Below, in pieces: positions 25,057 through 33,142 of a stretch of 64,000 nucleotides of DNA (positions are counted from its first letter, which is position 1; each line of letters begins with the position of its first letter). This DNA is from Gammaproteobacteria bacterium. Its GTDB lineage: Bacteria; Pseudomonadota; Gammaproteobacteria; Enterobacterales; Alteromonadaceae. A program made the translations under genes and the position numbers. Location: the NCBI GenBank assembly GCA_018826295.1, contig JAHJZX010000034.1, positions 29,397 to 93,396 on the forward strand. Direction: 5' to 3'. A model generated the notes under the pieces. That model was given only the letters and a program-made list of their open reading frames with translations. It had not been told where the DNA came from and ran no database searches.

Positions 25057-27288
25057 ATGCGGCTAAATAAAATAATAACAAGCTTAATGCTGACCAGTTG
25101 TGTACTGGCAGCGGAACCACAACAACAGTTTGCTGCGGCGCAGGCTGCGTACGCTCAGGGTGAGCACCGCAAAGCGGCCGAAATCTGGCAATCGCTGGCG
25201 CTGGAAGGCGACACTAAAGCCCAGTTTGAACTGGCGAAGCTGTATTCTTTAGGCCATGGTGTTGAACAGGATGCACTACAAGCGGCCTATTGGCTGGAGC
25301 AGGCCGCTTCGGGCAGCACTGATTATGCTGAATCGGCGCAGGCCAAACGCGATATCATCGATGCTGTAGCTGAGATAAAACAACAAACCGCTACTGAAAC
25401 GGCCAGCAGTGCCGACACTACCGCTGTCGCTGTTGCAACGCCGGCTACGATTAGCCCGGGTAAGCCAACTACAGTAGCAGCACCGCTAAGTACTTCCGAT
25501 ACCGAACAAACCAGGCAGGCACCGGCGACTGCGGTTGTACCTGTTACTGCTGCGGCAAGGACTGCACCGGCGCAGCCGCCTGCTGGTGCGGCAGCAGTGC
25601 ATAGCTACAAAGCGGCAGAACTGCCGGTAAAACCGCTGCCACAGGCGAATTTCGATAGCGGGCTTAGAGCTTTCCAACGTCAGAATTATGCCGAAGCCTT
25701 TAGTCACTGGTATCCGCTGGCAAACTCTGGTGTAGCAGATGCGCAGTTTAATCTGGCGGCGATGTATGCTTATGGTCATGGCGTGGCAGCTGATATGGCT
25801 GGCGCTGTGCACTGGTTTAATGCGGCGTCAGATCAGGGTATGGCGCAGGCGCAATACCAGTTAGCACTGGCCTATGCCAATGGCAATGGCGTGGCGCAGG
25901 ATGATGCGGTTGCTGTGTTTTGGTATCAGCAGGCCGCGCAGCAGCAATTTGCCCCGGCGCAATATAACCTCGGCTTTATGTACGGTGCCGGCCGTGGCGT
26001 AACGCAAGACGACGCGACGGCATTGCTGTGGTATCAGCGTGCTGCTGAGCAAGGTGACGCTGATGCGCAGTTTATTGTAGCCGGCCGCTACATGGATGGA
26101 CGCGGCGCAGCACAGGATTTGGCAGCAGCGGTTAATTGGTACCAAAAAGCTGCCGGACAAAACCACGCCCGAGCTGCTTATGAGCTGGGCCGTGCATATT
26201 TGCAGGGGCAGGGCGTAGCGAAAAATGAGAGTCGGGCGCTTGATTGGTTTAACCGGGCCGCAGCGCAGGGCATTATTGAGGCCCAGCGTGAAGCCGGGAT
26301 AAGTTATTCGCTTGGGCGTGGTGTCAGAGCCAATGACGACAAAGCGGTAGAAATTTTACAACCTGCTTGTAGTAGCAATGACATAGCGGCTTGTTATTAC
26401 CTTAGCCTGCATTTGCTGGATGGCCGCGGTGTGCGTCAGGACAAGCAACGAGGCCTTAAGATGCTGCAACAAGCTGGCCAGGCCGGCAATGCTGAGGCGC
26501 AGTACCGGCTTGGCGTGCTGTATAGCCAAGGGCAGGATCAGGTGGCTGATGAAGCAGCGGCTTTTAATTGGTTTTTGCAAGCGGCAGAACAAGGCCATGC
26601 TGAGGCGCAATATTTAGCCGGCCTGCGATTGGCCAATGGTACCGGCACGACACAAAATGATGCCGCAGCTGTCAGCTGGTATCAACGAGCGGCAGAGCAA
26701 GGAGTGCTGTATGCCCAGTACAATCTGGGCTTTATGTACGGTGCTGGCCGCGGCGTAAAAAAGGATGATGATAAGGCACTGTATTGGTACAGCAAAGTTG
26801 CAGAGCAGGGCGATGCTGATGCCCAGTTTAATTTAGGGCTGCGCTTTGAAACTGGCCGTGGCGTCAGGCAAGACGACGACCAGGCCGTGCACTGGTATCA
26901 AAAAGCGGCAGAGCAAAATCATCTGCGCGCCATTGCTCATCTGGGTTATATGTATGAAAAAGGCTATGGCGTGCCTATGAATGAGCGCCGTGCCTTTGAG
27001 CTGTACCAACAGGCATTGCCGGCTGCCGTGCCCCGGGCGTTAACGGCGATGGGCTTGTTTTATAAAAATGGCCGTCAGGTAAAAGCCGATGATAAAAAAG
27101 CTGTGGCGTTGTTTGCCCAGGCTGCAGAACAAGGCTATGCCAATGCGCAATATAATCTGGGCTGGATGTATGAGTTTGGCCGTGGTGTCAGCCGTGATCT
27201 GGTCAAGGCGCGTGATCTGTATCAGCAGGCAGCAGAACAAAGCGAACCGCTGGCTCAGGCACAGCTGGCCCGTTTACTTAATCCCTAA
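25057..27288 (+). CDS. Secreted Sel1-repeat (SLR) protein
   Basis: 743 residues. The N-terminus MRLNKIITSLMLTSCVLAAEPQQ is an export signal; LTSC could be a lipobox, or cleavage may occur after VLA. Two Sel1 repeats (about 28-90) are followed by an Ala/Thr/Pro-rich linker (about 108-190) and then roughly fourteen tandem 36-residue Sel1 repeats of the type AQYNLGFMYGAGRGVxxDDxxAxxWYxxAAEQGD up to the C-terminus. Such alpha/alpha solenoids mediate protein-protein contacts, often in signalling, secretion or cell envelope assembly. Several repeats are nearly identical at the DNA level, so the copy number may vary between strains. GGAGGGGC precedes the ATG. No partner is evident from context. Confidence 0.85.
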   Translation: MRLNKIITSLMLTSCVLAAEPQQQFAAAQAAYAQGEHRKAAEIWQSLALEGDTKAQFELAKLYSLGHGVEQDALQAAYWLEQAASGSTDYAESAQAKRDIIDAVAEIKQQTATETASSADTTAVAVATPATISPGKPTTVAAPLSTSDTEQTRQAPATAVVPVTAAARTAPAQPPAGAAAVHSYKAAELPVKPLPQANFDSGLRAFQRQNYAEAFSHWYPLANSGVADAQFNLAAMYAYGHGVAADMAGAVHWFNAASDQGMAQAQYQLALAYANGNGVAQDDAVAVFWYQQAAQQQFAPAQYNLGFMYGAGRGVTQDDATALLWYQRAAEQGDADAQFIVAGRYMDGRGAAQDLAAAVNWYQKAAGQNHARAAYELGRAYLQGQGVAKNESRALDWFNRAAAQGIIEAQREAGISYSLGRGVRANDDKAVEILQPACSSNDIAACYYLSLHLLDGRGVRQDKQRGLKMLQQAGQAGNAEAQYRLGVLYSQGQDQVADEAAAFNWFLQAAEQGHAEAQYLAGLRLANGTGTTQNDAAAVSWYQRAAEQGVLYAQYNLGFMYGAGRGVKKDDDKALYWYSKVAEQGDADAQFNLGLRFETGRGVRQDDDQAVHWYQKAAEQNHLRAIAHLGYMYEKGYGVPMNERRAFELYQQALPAAVPRALTAMGLFYKNGRQVKADDKKAVALFAQAAEQGYANAQYNLGWMYEFGRGVSRDLVKARDLYQQAAEQSEPLAQAQLARLLNP

Positions 27289-27324
27289 TCTCTAATCTGA
27301 GTGGCAATGCCATTGCAATAAATA

Positions 27325-27353
27325 AGGCCAGCATCAGCTGGCCTAATGTTTTT
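27325..27353 (+). terminator. Terminator between the Sel1 gene and the convergent protease gene
   Basis: AGGCCAGC-ATCA-GCTGGCCT is a perfect 8-bp stem with a 4-base loop followed by AATGTTTTT. It lies 37 bases past the Sel1 stop and 42 bases from the convergent protease stop. Confidence 0.75.
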
Positions 27354-27394
27354 CACGCTACGACAGCGTGATCTCAGTGCTTAGCCTGACATGG

Positions 27395-29719
27395 TTATGG
27401 CTGGTAGCTTGCCGTCAGGGTTAAACCTGATACAGCGCTATAACCGTACACAGAGATATACCAGGTTGCAGCTTGTGGGTTATTAAAGCTGCAGCTTTCG
27501 GTATTACCAGACTCGTACGGACGGCAATCATAACTTGAGGTGGTTGGCTGAGCACCACGGCGCACGTACAGATCAGCATCACCGCTACCGCCTGATGTAT
27601 TGACGGTCAGGCTGCTCATACCGGCCGGTACTGTTACCGTGTAGTGTTTCCAGCTGCGGCGGGCAATGCTGATATCTGACTCAGTCAGTGTCGCACCCTG
27701 GTTGCCACCGCCACCAGTGCCGGCTGTGTAATCTGCCAGCAGAGAAACGCCGGCATAAGCACTATAAGCATTGATCATGACATGATAGGTGCCGGCCTGC
27801 GTAGTGCTGAAGCTGCAGTTTTCGGCATTACCTGTCTTATAAGGACGGCAATCATAGCTGGACGTGGTAGGTTGGCTGCCAAACTTGATATACATATCGG
27901 CATCACCGGTACCGCCTGACATAGTAAAGCTCAGATTTGTAGCCCCGGCGGGTACTGTAAAGGTGTAGAAGCTGGTGCTGTTTGCTGCACCACTGAGGTT
28001 AGTCAGCGCCACGCCTTTGCTCAGCTCGTTGCCACCAACTGGGGGTTCTTCACCGCCACCACCATTGCCAGAACCATCACAGCCATTTTGTGCGATGTAG
28101 TCAAAAGCGGCTTTCGTGCGCACCAGACCATAGCCATATGAATTGTCCCGGCCTGTGGTGCCCAAGTCTTCGGCAGTGACCGCCAGCACATTACGGATCT
28201 GTGCATTGCTACACTGCGGGTAGTGGCTCCAAAGCAGAGCGGCAACACCGGCAACATGCGGCGATGCCATAGAGGTACCGCTCATCAGGCCGTAGTTACT
28301 GGCGCCTGAACTTAAGCTGGCAGTCTGGCCCAACTTACCCATTAGCGCCTGACCTACTGCCTGAGTGACAGCCAGAGCCGGAATAGTGGTACCCGGGTTA
28401 TCACCCAGAGTGCCACCAAAATCGCCGGCAGCATTGTTATAAATGACAGCTGCCAGACCGCCACCGTCTTCACAAGACTGCACTTTTTGCACAAAGCTGA
28501 CGTTACCACGCTCGATCAGACAAATTTTATTTGCCACGTTACTGCAGGTGGTTTCAGCCAGGCCACAGTTCGCCAGGGCGGCATTGGCGCTGCCATCTGA
28601 CGAGTTGGTCATCGGGCTGCTGGCATAGCTGCTGCTGCCAACACTCAGAACCGCTTCCAGCCCGGTACCTTCTGGATAGGTAGAGCGTATATCCACACCC
28701 GGTGCGGCCAGCTCAACCTGGCTGTTGCGCTGGGAGAAATCCGCCAGTTGCTTATTGCTGTCAATCGCAGCAACAGAGACAACAGCATCATAAGAAGCCG
28801 GGTACGACATAACCGTATTGCCATCATTACCAGCCGCCGCTATTAACAACACGCCCTGATCAAAAGCCGCCTGCATAGCGTTAGCTTCAGTGGTGCTGGA
28901 ACCTTCACCGCCCAGGCTCATATTAATTACCGTAGAGCCATTGCTGACACAGGTATTTACCGCATTGGCCAGTGTTGAGCTATAACCCCAGCCGTCGTCA
29001 TTAAAGACTTTAATAATATGCAGTTTAACATTACCGTTTGGCAGTACACCTACCATGCCAACGCTGTTGTTCAGTGCCGCTATAGTTCCGGCAACGTGGG
29101 TACCGTGCGGGCCGCCGTGCTCATACCAGTTACCGGTGCCGGCATTGTTGCTACCGGTAATATTGCCGGTTAAAAAGTCTTCGTGCGGTAAATCCAGGCC
29201 AGAGTCAATGACGCAAACTTTTTGGTTTGAAGCAAACTGATCACTAACCTGATGCGCCTGCACCATGGTATAGCCAAAAGGCACTTGCTGTGCCATCGGG
29301 TAACGCTTGAGATCTTCTTCAATTAAGGCTACGTCAGCATCGTTTTGCAGTGCAGCCAGCTGGCTGGCGGTTAGTTCCGCCGCTACTGCGCCCTGGGCTG
29401 CCAGCACTTCTTTTACCCTGGCACCACGGCTTTCCAGACGCTGCTGGCGCTGCTGTAAATTAACGCTACGCAGCGTTTGTGCATCATTAGTAAACATGCC
29501 AGGACCAAAGGTTTCCAGCGCCTGTGTTTTGTATTTCACGATGTAGCGCTTGCGATCACCGGCACTGCTTTTAGTGCTAACCGCCTTGACACTAACCGGG
29601 CTGCTATAACGTGTACCCTGGTCAACAGCGTCCTGAGCGCTTGCTGCTGTGGTTCCAAGTAGGGTTGCCGGCAAGCACAATAGTGCCAGCTTGCTTAGAC
29701 TAAACTTCTTATTTTTCAT
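27395..29719 (-). CDS. Secreted S8 subtilisin-like serine protease with PA and two PPC domains
   Basis: 774 residues from the ATG at 29719 (AGAG upstream); a longer frame to 29791 has no such support. Order: signal peptide ending TTAASA, an I9-type propeptide (about 45-140, RKRYIVKYKTQ), a subtilase domain with catalytic Asp in VCVIDSGLDLPHEDF, His in HGTHVAGTIAAL and Ser in GTSMASPHVAGVAALL, and an inserted protease-associated domain with a cysteine pair (CGLAETTC, KICLIERG). A Gly/Pro-rich linker leads to two repeated PPC domains, each with the TTSSYDCRPY signature, that are typically removed during maturation. It is an extracellular protease, probably for protein degradation outside the cell. 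A perfect 20-bp palindrome lies about 50 bases upstream. Confidence 0.93.
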   Translation of the reverse strand: MKNKKFSLSKLALLCLPATLLGTTAASAQDAVDQGTRYSSPVSVKAVSTKSSAGDRKRYIVKYKTQALETFGPGMFTNDAQTLRSVNLQQRQQRLESRGARVKEVLAAQGAVAAELTASQLAALQNDADVALIEEDLKRYPMAQQVPFGYTMVQAHQVSDQFASNQKVCVIDSGLDLPHEDFLTGNITGSNNAGTGNWYEHGGPHGTHVAGTIAALNNSVGMVGVLPNGNVKLHIIKVFNDDGWGYSSTLANAVNTCVSNGSTVINMSLGGEGSSTTEANAMQAAFDQGVLLIAAAGNDGNTVMSYPASYDAVVSVAAIDSNKQLADFSQRNSQVELAAPGVDIRSTYPEGTGLEAVLSVGSSSYASSPMTNSSDGSANAALANCGLAETTCSNVANKICLIERGNVSFVQKVQSCEDGGGLAAVIYNNAAGDFGGTLGDNPGTTIPALAVTQAVGQALMGKLGQTASLSSGASNYGLMSGTSMASPHVAGVAALLWSHYPQCSNAQIRNVLAVTAEDLGTTGRDNSYGYGLVRTKAAFDYIAQNGCDGSGNGGGGEEPPVGGNELSKGVALTNLSGAANSTSFYTFTVPAGATNLSFTMSGGTGDADMYIKFGSQPTTSSYDCRPYKTGNAENCSFSTTQAGTYHVMINAYSAYAGVSLLADYTAGTGGGGNQGATLTESDISIARRSWKHYTVTVPAGMSSLTVNTSGGSGDADLYVRRGAQPTTSSYDCRPYESGNTESCSFNNPQAATWYISVYGYSAVSGLTLTASYQP

Positions 29720-30091
29720 GTGTTTCTCTTGATTATTTATTGTTATATGTTCCTGGATTGATGACACCTTATTGCAACCTTGCAATAACATCTACCTACC
29801 TTTTAGCTAGAATGTAATTAAGTGTAAATCCGCAAAATAGTGACATTTGTTGCAGTTTTACCAGCGCGATCGCCGCTGTTTAGAAAAAAGGTCTTTTTTT
29901 AAACGCACTACTATAGGTAAACCGAAGCGCTATGCTCGTTACAGCGTGGTATTCATACAGCCAGGTTGTTTTTTATATGCCTAAAAAGCATAACTTATAC
30001 CCATTGTTGCTATATAAAGCGGCACTGTTTGCATTGGCCGGGTTTGTCATCGACAATAGCGTCTTTGTTAGCAACAGGCAGACGCAGAAAC
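29720..30091. other. Intergenic region between the protease and flavoprotein genes
   Basis: 372 bases. It holds the promoter region of the divergent protease including the palindrome at 29769-29788, an AT-rich tract AAAAAAGGTCTTTTTTT near 29884-29900 (a weak hairpin), and a small TATGC/GCATA hairpin at 29974-29992. An open frame reaching back to 29966 is an extension of the flavoprotein frame that I do not believe is translated. Confidence 0.4.
29769..29788. promoter_or_regulatory. Perfect palindrome upstream of the protease gene
   Basis: TTATTGCAA-CC-TTGCAATAA is a perfect 9-bp inverted repeat with a 2-base spacer. Its size and symmetry fit a dimeric regulator operator, 50-70 bases upstream of the protease ATG. 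It has no T-run and is not a terminator. Confidence 0.5.
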
Positions 30092-31273
30092 ATGCAGCAG
30101 TGGGATGTAATTGTTATTGGCGCCGGCGCAGCCGGTTTAATGTGTGCCATTGAAGCGGGTAAACGTGGCCGTAAAGTGTTGCTACTGGATAACGGTAAAC
30201 GGGTTGGCCGCAAAATTCTGATGTCTGGTGGCGGCCGCTGTAACTTCACTAATATGTATGCCGCACCGGAAAACTTTCTGTCGCAAAACAAACACTTTTG
30301 TAAATCGGCGTTAAGCCGCTATACGCAATGGGATTTTATCGCCCTGGTACAAAAGCACGGCATTGCCTACCATGAAAAAACGCTCGGCCAGCTGTTTTGT
30401 GATGATTCCGCGAAAGACATTGTTGATATGCTGCTAACTGAAGCTAAAGCCGCTAATGTGCAAATAGCGTTGCAGCAAACTATCAGCGCTGTCAGCTTCG
30501 CTGATGGCCAATATAGCGTTACCACGCCCGAGCTTAGCCGGCAGTGCCACAGCTTAGTCATCGCCAGTGGCGGCTTAAGCTTGCCGAATTTAGGCGCTAC
30601 TGCTTTTGGTTTTCAGCTGGCCGAGCAGTTTGGCTTAAAAGTGCTGCCGCTGCGCGCTGCCTTAGTACCACTGACCTGGCAGCCAAGTGATAAAGCGGTG
30701 TTTGAGGAAATAAGCGGTGTGTCTTTGCCGGTAACGGCTGAAGCTAACGGCACAGTATTCCCGGAAGATATGCTGTTTACCCACCGTGGCTTAAGCGGGC
30801 CGGCAATACTGCAAATTTCCAGCTACTGGCAACCCGGTGATGAGGTGGTGGTAAATATGGCACCGCAAACCGACTTAATTGAATTTCTGACGGTACAGCA
30901 GCAAGCCCATCCGGAACAGGAAGTAAAAACCGCGCTGGGTAAATTACTGCCAAAACGACTGGTCGAAAAGCTACTGCAGTTAAACATCTTTGCCAATCAG
31001 CCACTTAAAGCGCTAAACCCGAAAAGTATCAAACACATTGCCGACAGCCTGCATGCTTATGTATTTAAACCCAATGGCACCGAAGGTTACCGCACAGCCG
31101 AAGTGACCATCGGCGGTGTCGATACCGATTATTTATCGTCAAAAACCATGGAAGCCAAACAGCAGCCGGGTTTATATTTTATCGGCGAAGTGGTCGATGT
31201 TACCGGTTGGCTCGGTGGCTATAACTTCCAGTGGGCCTGGGCCAGCGGCTGGGTCGCCGGGCAGTATTGTTAA
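30092..31273 (+). CDS. NAD(P)/FAD-dependent oxidoreductase, BaiN/HI0933 family
   Basis: 393 residues from the ATG at 30092 (MQQWDVIVIGAGAAG), the usual length for the family; an ORF extension to 29966 is not supported by homology-like sequence. It contains the FAD dinucleotide-binding VIVIGAGAAGLMCAIEAGKRG, the diagnostic GRKILMSGGGRCNFTN near residue 41, and C-terminal GEVVDVTGWLGGYNFQWAWASG near 365. HI0933-type flavoproteins are widespread and mostly of unknown substrate; BaiN acts on bile acids in gut clostridia but that is not a prediction for this bacterium. It leads a likely operon with the two genes downstream. Confidence 0.87.
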   Translation: MQQWDVIVIGAGAAGLMCAIEAGKRGRKVLLLDNGKRVGRKILMSGGGRCNFTNMYAAPENFLSQNKHFCKSALSRYTQWDFIALVQKHGIAYHEKTLGQLFCDDSAKDIVDMLLTEAKAANVQIALQQTISAVSFADGQYSVTTPELSRQCHSLVIASGGLSLPNLGATAFGFQLAEQFGLKVLPLRAALVPLTWQPSDKAVFEEISGVSLPVTAEANGTVFPEDMLFTHRGLSGPAILQISSYWQPGDEVVVNMAPQTDLIEFLTVQQQAHPEQEVKTALGKLLPKRLVEKLLQLNIFANQPLKALNPKSIKHIADSLHAYVFKPNGTEGYRTAEVTIGGVDTDYLSSKTMEAKQQPGLYFIGEVVDVTGWLGGYNFQWAWASGWVAGQYC

Positions 31274-31283
31274 GGTAAGCCTG

Positions 31284-31592
31284 ATGAAAAAACTCTCCAA
31301 AGTACAACTAAAACAACAGGCCGCGGTATTGGATGCGGTAACGGCACTGGAGCAGCAGGCGCTGGTAGAATTACCGGGTGCGGTGCAGTGCTGGTTTAGT
31401 ATGGAATATGAAGCCTTTCCGCTGTCGTTGCTGGTGCGGTTGCAATTTGCGGCGCAACCTTATTTAGACGCGGCGCAGCCGCAACTGCTGGCCTGGCAAA
31501 AGCGCTTAAGTGCGTTAATGCTGAAAAAGGGCATAGTGCTAAAAGATATGCGCAAGCATCTGGTGTTTACCCTAAACAGCCCTGATGATTAA
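31284..31592 (+). CDS. Hypothetical small protein
   Basis: 102 residues from the ATG at 31284 with TAAGG just before; the longer frame from 31116 overlaps the flavoprotein and is rejected. The sequence begins with a basic helical segment (MKKLSKVQLKQQAAVLDAVTALEQQ) and ends LKDMRKHLVFTLNSPDD. No signal peptide or recognised domain. It lies 10 bases after the flavoprotein stop and 29 bases before the DUF4862 gene, indicating one transcript. Confidence 0.68.
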   Translation: MKKLSKVQLKQQAAVLDAVTALEQQALVELPGAVQCWFSMEYEAFPLSLLVRLQFAAQPYLDAAQPQLLAWQKRLSALMLKKGIVLKDMRKHLVFTLNSPDD

Positions 31593-31621
31593 TCTGATAA
31601 CGACACCTTGCTGAGACTGCT

Positions 31622-32593
31622 ATGAAATATTATCTGGGCGCTTATGCTGCTTCGCCTAATCAAACTGGCTGGGACGCTGAGCTGGAAACGGCTTATTACG
31701 ACGAGCTGAAAAAACTGCCGCAGCTGAAAGGGCTGGAGCACCCGTTTTTAGGCCGCTTGCATCAGCACGACGACGACTGGTTTTTAGCCAATACCAACCC
31801 GCAGTGGGATTATGTGTTTACCTGCATTCCCGGCATTATGAATGCGCTGGCGCACAATCCGCTGTTTGGCCTGGCGTCAGTAGATGAAAGCGGCCGGCAG
31901 GCGGCGCTGGATTTTATGCAGCAGGCGTGTGCTGCTATTGGCAAACTGAACGCGCATTTACGGCGCCAGGCGGTAACGGCGATCCAAATTCAAACGGCGC
32001 CGGCGCGCAATAAAGCACCATCTTCTAAAGCAGCACTGCTGGCCTCGCTTAAAACAATGCTTGAATGGGACTGGCAGGGCGCCCGCATTGTTATTGAGCA
32101 CTGTGACGCTTATGTGCCAGAACATGCGCCTTCGAAAGGTTTTTTAGCACTGCAGGATGAACTTGACGTGTTAACGGCGGTAAATGCCACTTTGCCAGCG
32201 TCGCAACCGCTGGGAATGGTGATTAACTGGGGGCGTTCGGTATTTGAAACCCGCCGCAGCGATGGCGCGCTGCAGCATCTGCTTGCAGCGCAGGCGGCCG
32301 GCGTGTTAAGCGGGCTGATGTTTTCCGGTGTATCGGATCAGGACAGCGAATACGGCGCTTGGCGCGACAGCCATCAACCGCCGCAAGCCAGCGCACTGGT
32401 ACAGCCGGGTGAGCCAGGTAGTTGGATGACAGAGCAGGCCATGGCGCAGTGCCTGGCGGCCTGTAAGGCCGCGGATTTACTTATTCTGGGGGCAAAAATC
32501 GGTATCCGGCCACACAGCGCCGATATCAACCACAGGCTGGCTTATATCTGCGCGACGCTGGCCATTTTGCAGCGCAATGTTAAGCCGGGTTAA
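31622..32593 (+). CDS. DUF4862 family protein
   Basis: 323 residues with the DUF4862 pattern: N-terminal YYLGAYAASPN, an acidic HQHDDDWFLANTNPQWDYVFTCIPG segment, and a central WDWQGARIVIEHCDAYVPEHAPSKGFL that resembles the metal-site strands of xylose-isomerase-like TIM barrels. The family is uncharacterised; a sugar-isomerase/epimerase-like barrel is an inference. It ends the small operon begun by the flavoprotein gene. Confidence 0.75.
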   Translation: MKYYLGAYAASPNQTGWDAELETAYYDELKKLPQLKGLEHPFLGRLHQHDDDWFLANTNPQWDYVFTCIPGIMNALAHNPLFGLASVDESGRQAALDFMQQACAAIGKLNAHLRRQAVTAIQIQTAPARNKAPSSKAALLASLKTMLEWDWQGARIVIEHCDAYVPEHAPSKGFLALQDELDVLTAVNATLPASQPLGMVINWGRSVFETRRSDGALQHLLAAQAAGVLSGLMFSGVSDQDSEYGAWRDSHQPPQASALVQPGEPGSWMTEQAMAQCLAACKAADLLILGAKIGIRPHSADINHRLAYICATLAILQRNVKPG

Positions 32594-32594
32594 C

Positions 32595-33056
32595 TTACTG
32601 CGGCGTTGACGCTGTGTGGGCTTTGATATGGCTAAAGTGTTTAATGGCCAGTAAGCCCACTATGGCTATGGCGAAGCTGGGTATTAAGGTATTGATATAA
32701 CTTAAATAGGTCAGGCTAAGCTCATCACGCAGTTCAACTAAGCGCCACAAGCTGTGTAAGCCCAGCACAAAGATCGGCAACACTATTAACCCAAGATGAT
32801 AGTGGCGCTGTTCTCCCTGCAAATATAACAAGGCAGCCGCGGCCGGTAGCGCCAGTAGCAGGTGCAGTACTAAGTCGGCAACCGACATAATGAGTAAGGC
32901 TGAATCACGCCAGTTGGCCGACGCACTAAGCCATTCTGGCAGCGGGTTGATGCTGCTGATATAGGCAAAACACAGAATCACAAAGTACAGATGGGCGCCA
33001 CCGACCAACAACGAGATCAGCGAGCGGATAACAAAAATGGCCAGATTGGCAGTCAT
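32595..33056 (-). CDS. Hypothetical four-helix membrane protein
   Basis: 153 residues from the ATG at 33056 (CGGAG upstream). Four hydrophobic segments can be seen (about 5-33, 48-70, 78-98 and 118-145). The second half contains LWRLVELRDELSLTYLSYINTL. I recognise no family. Stop codons of this gene and the DUF4862 gene are adjacent (convergent). It lies downstream of the S9 peptidase gene but behind a terminator. Confidence 0.6.
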   Translation of the reverse strand: MTANLAIFVIRSLISLLVGGAHLYFVILCFAYISSINPLPEWLSASANWRDSALLIMSVADLVLHLLLALPAAAALLYLQGEQRHYHLGLIVLPIFVLGLHSLWRLVELRDELSLTYLSYINTLIPSFAIAIVGLLAIKHFSHIKAHTASTPQ

Positions 33057-33115
33057 AACTAGGCTCCGGCGGAATAATTGCCGGCAAGGTAGCATGCCGG
33101 TTTGCAACAGACAAT

Positions 33116-33138
33116 AAAAAAGGGCCGTTCGGCCCTTT
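33116..33138 (-). terminator. Terminator after the S9 peptidase gene
   Basis: AAAGGGCCG and CGGCCCTTT form a 9-bp stem with a TT loop. On the minus strand it is followed by a run of T residues, 5 bases past the peptidase stop. Confidence 0.85.
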
Positions 33139-33142
33139 GGTA

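Noticed and set aside
25057..27288. DNA-level tandem repeat array or CRISPR-like structure
   Set aside because: The periodicity (about 108 bases) is that of Sel1 protein repeats in an intact reading frame; units diverge and there are no spacers.
29720..29791. A 24-residue N-terminal extension of the S8 protease
   Set aside because: It would place the signal peptide internally and it spans the perfect palindrome; the ATG at 29719 has the ribosome site and a normal signal peptide.
29932..30091. A longer start for the BaiN-like flavoprotein and a separate 73-residue frame
   Set aside because: The FAD-binding motif begins a few residues after the ATG at 30092 as in the family; the upstream residues show no family-like sequence.
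31116..31283. N-terminal extension of the 102-residue hypothetical protein
   Set aside because: It overlaps the flavoprotein gene in another frame; the ATG at 31284 is preceded by a ribosome site.
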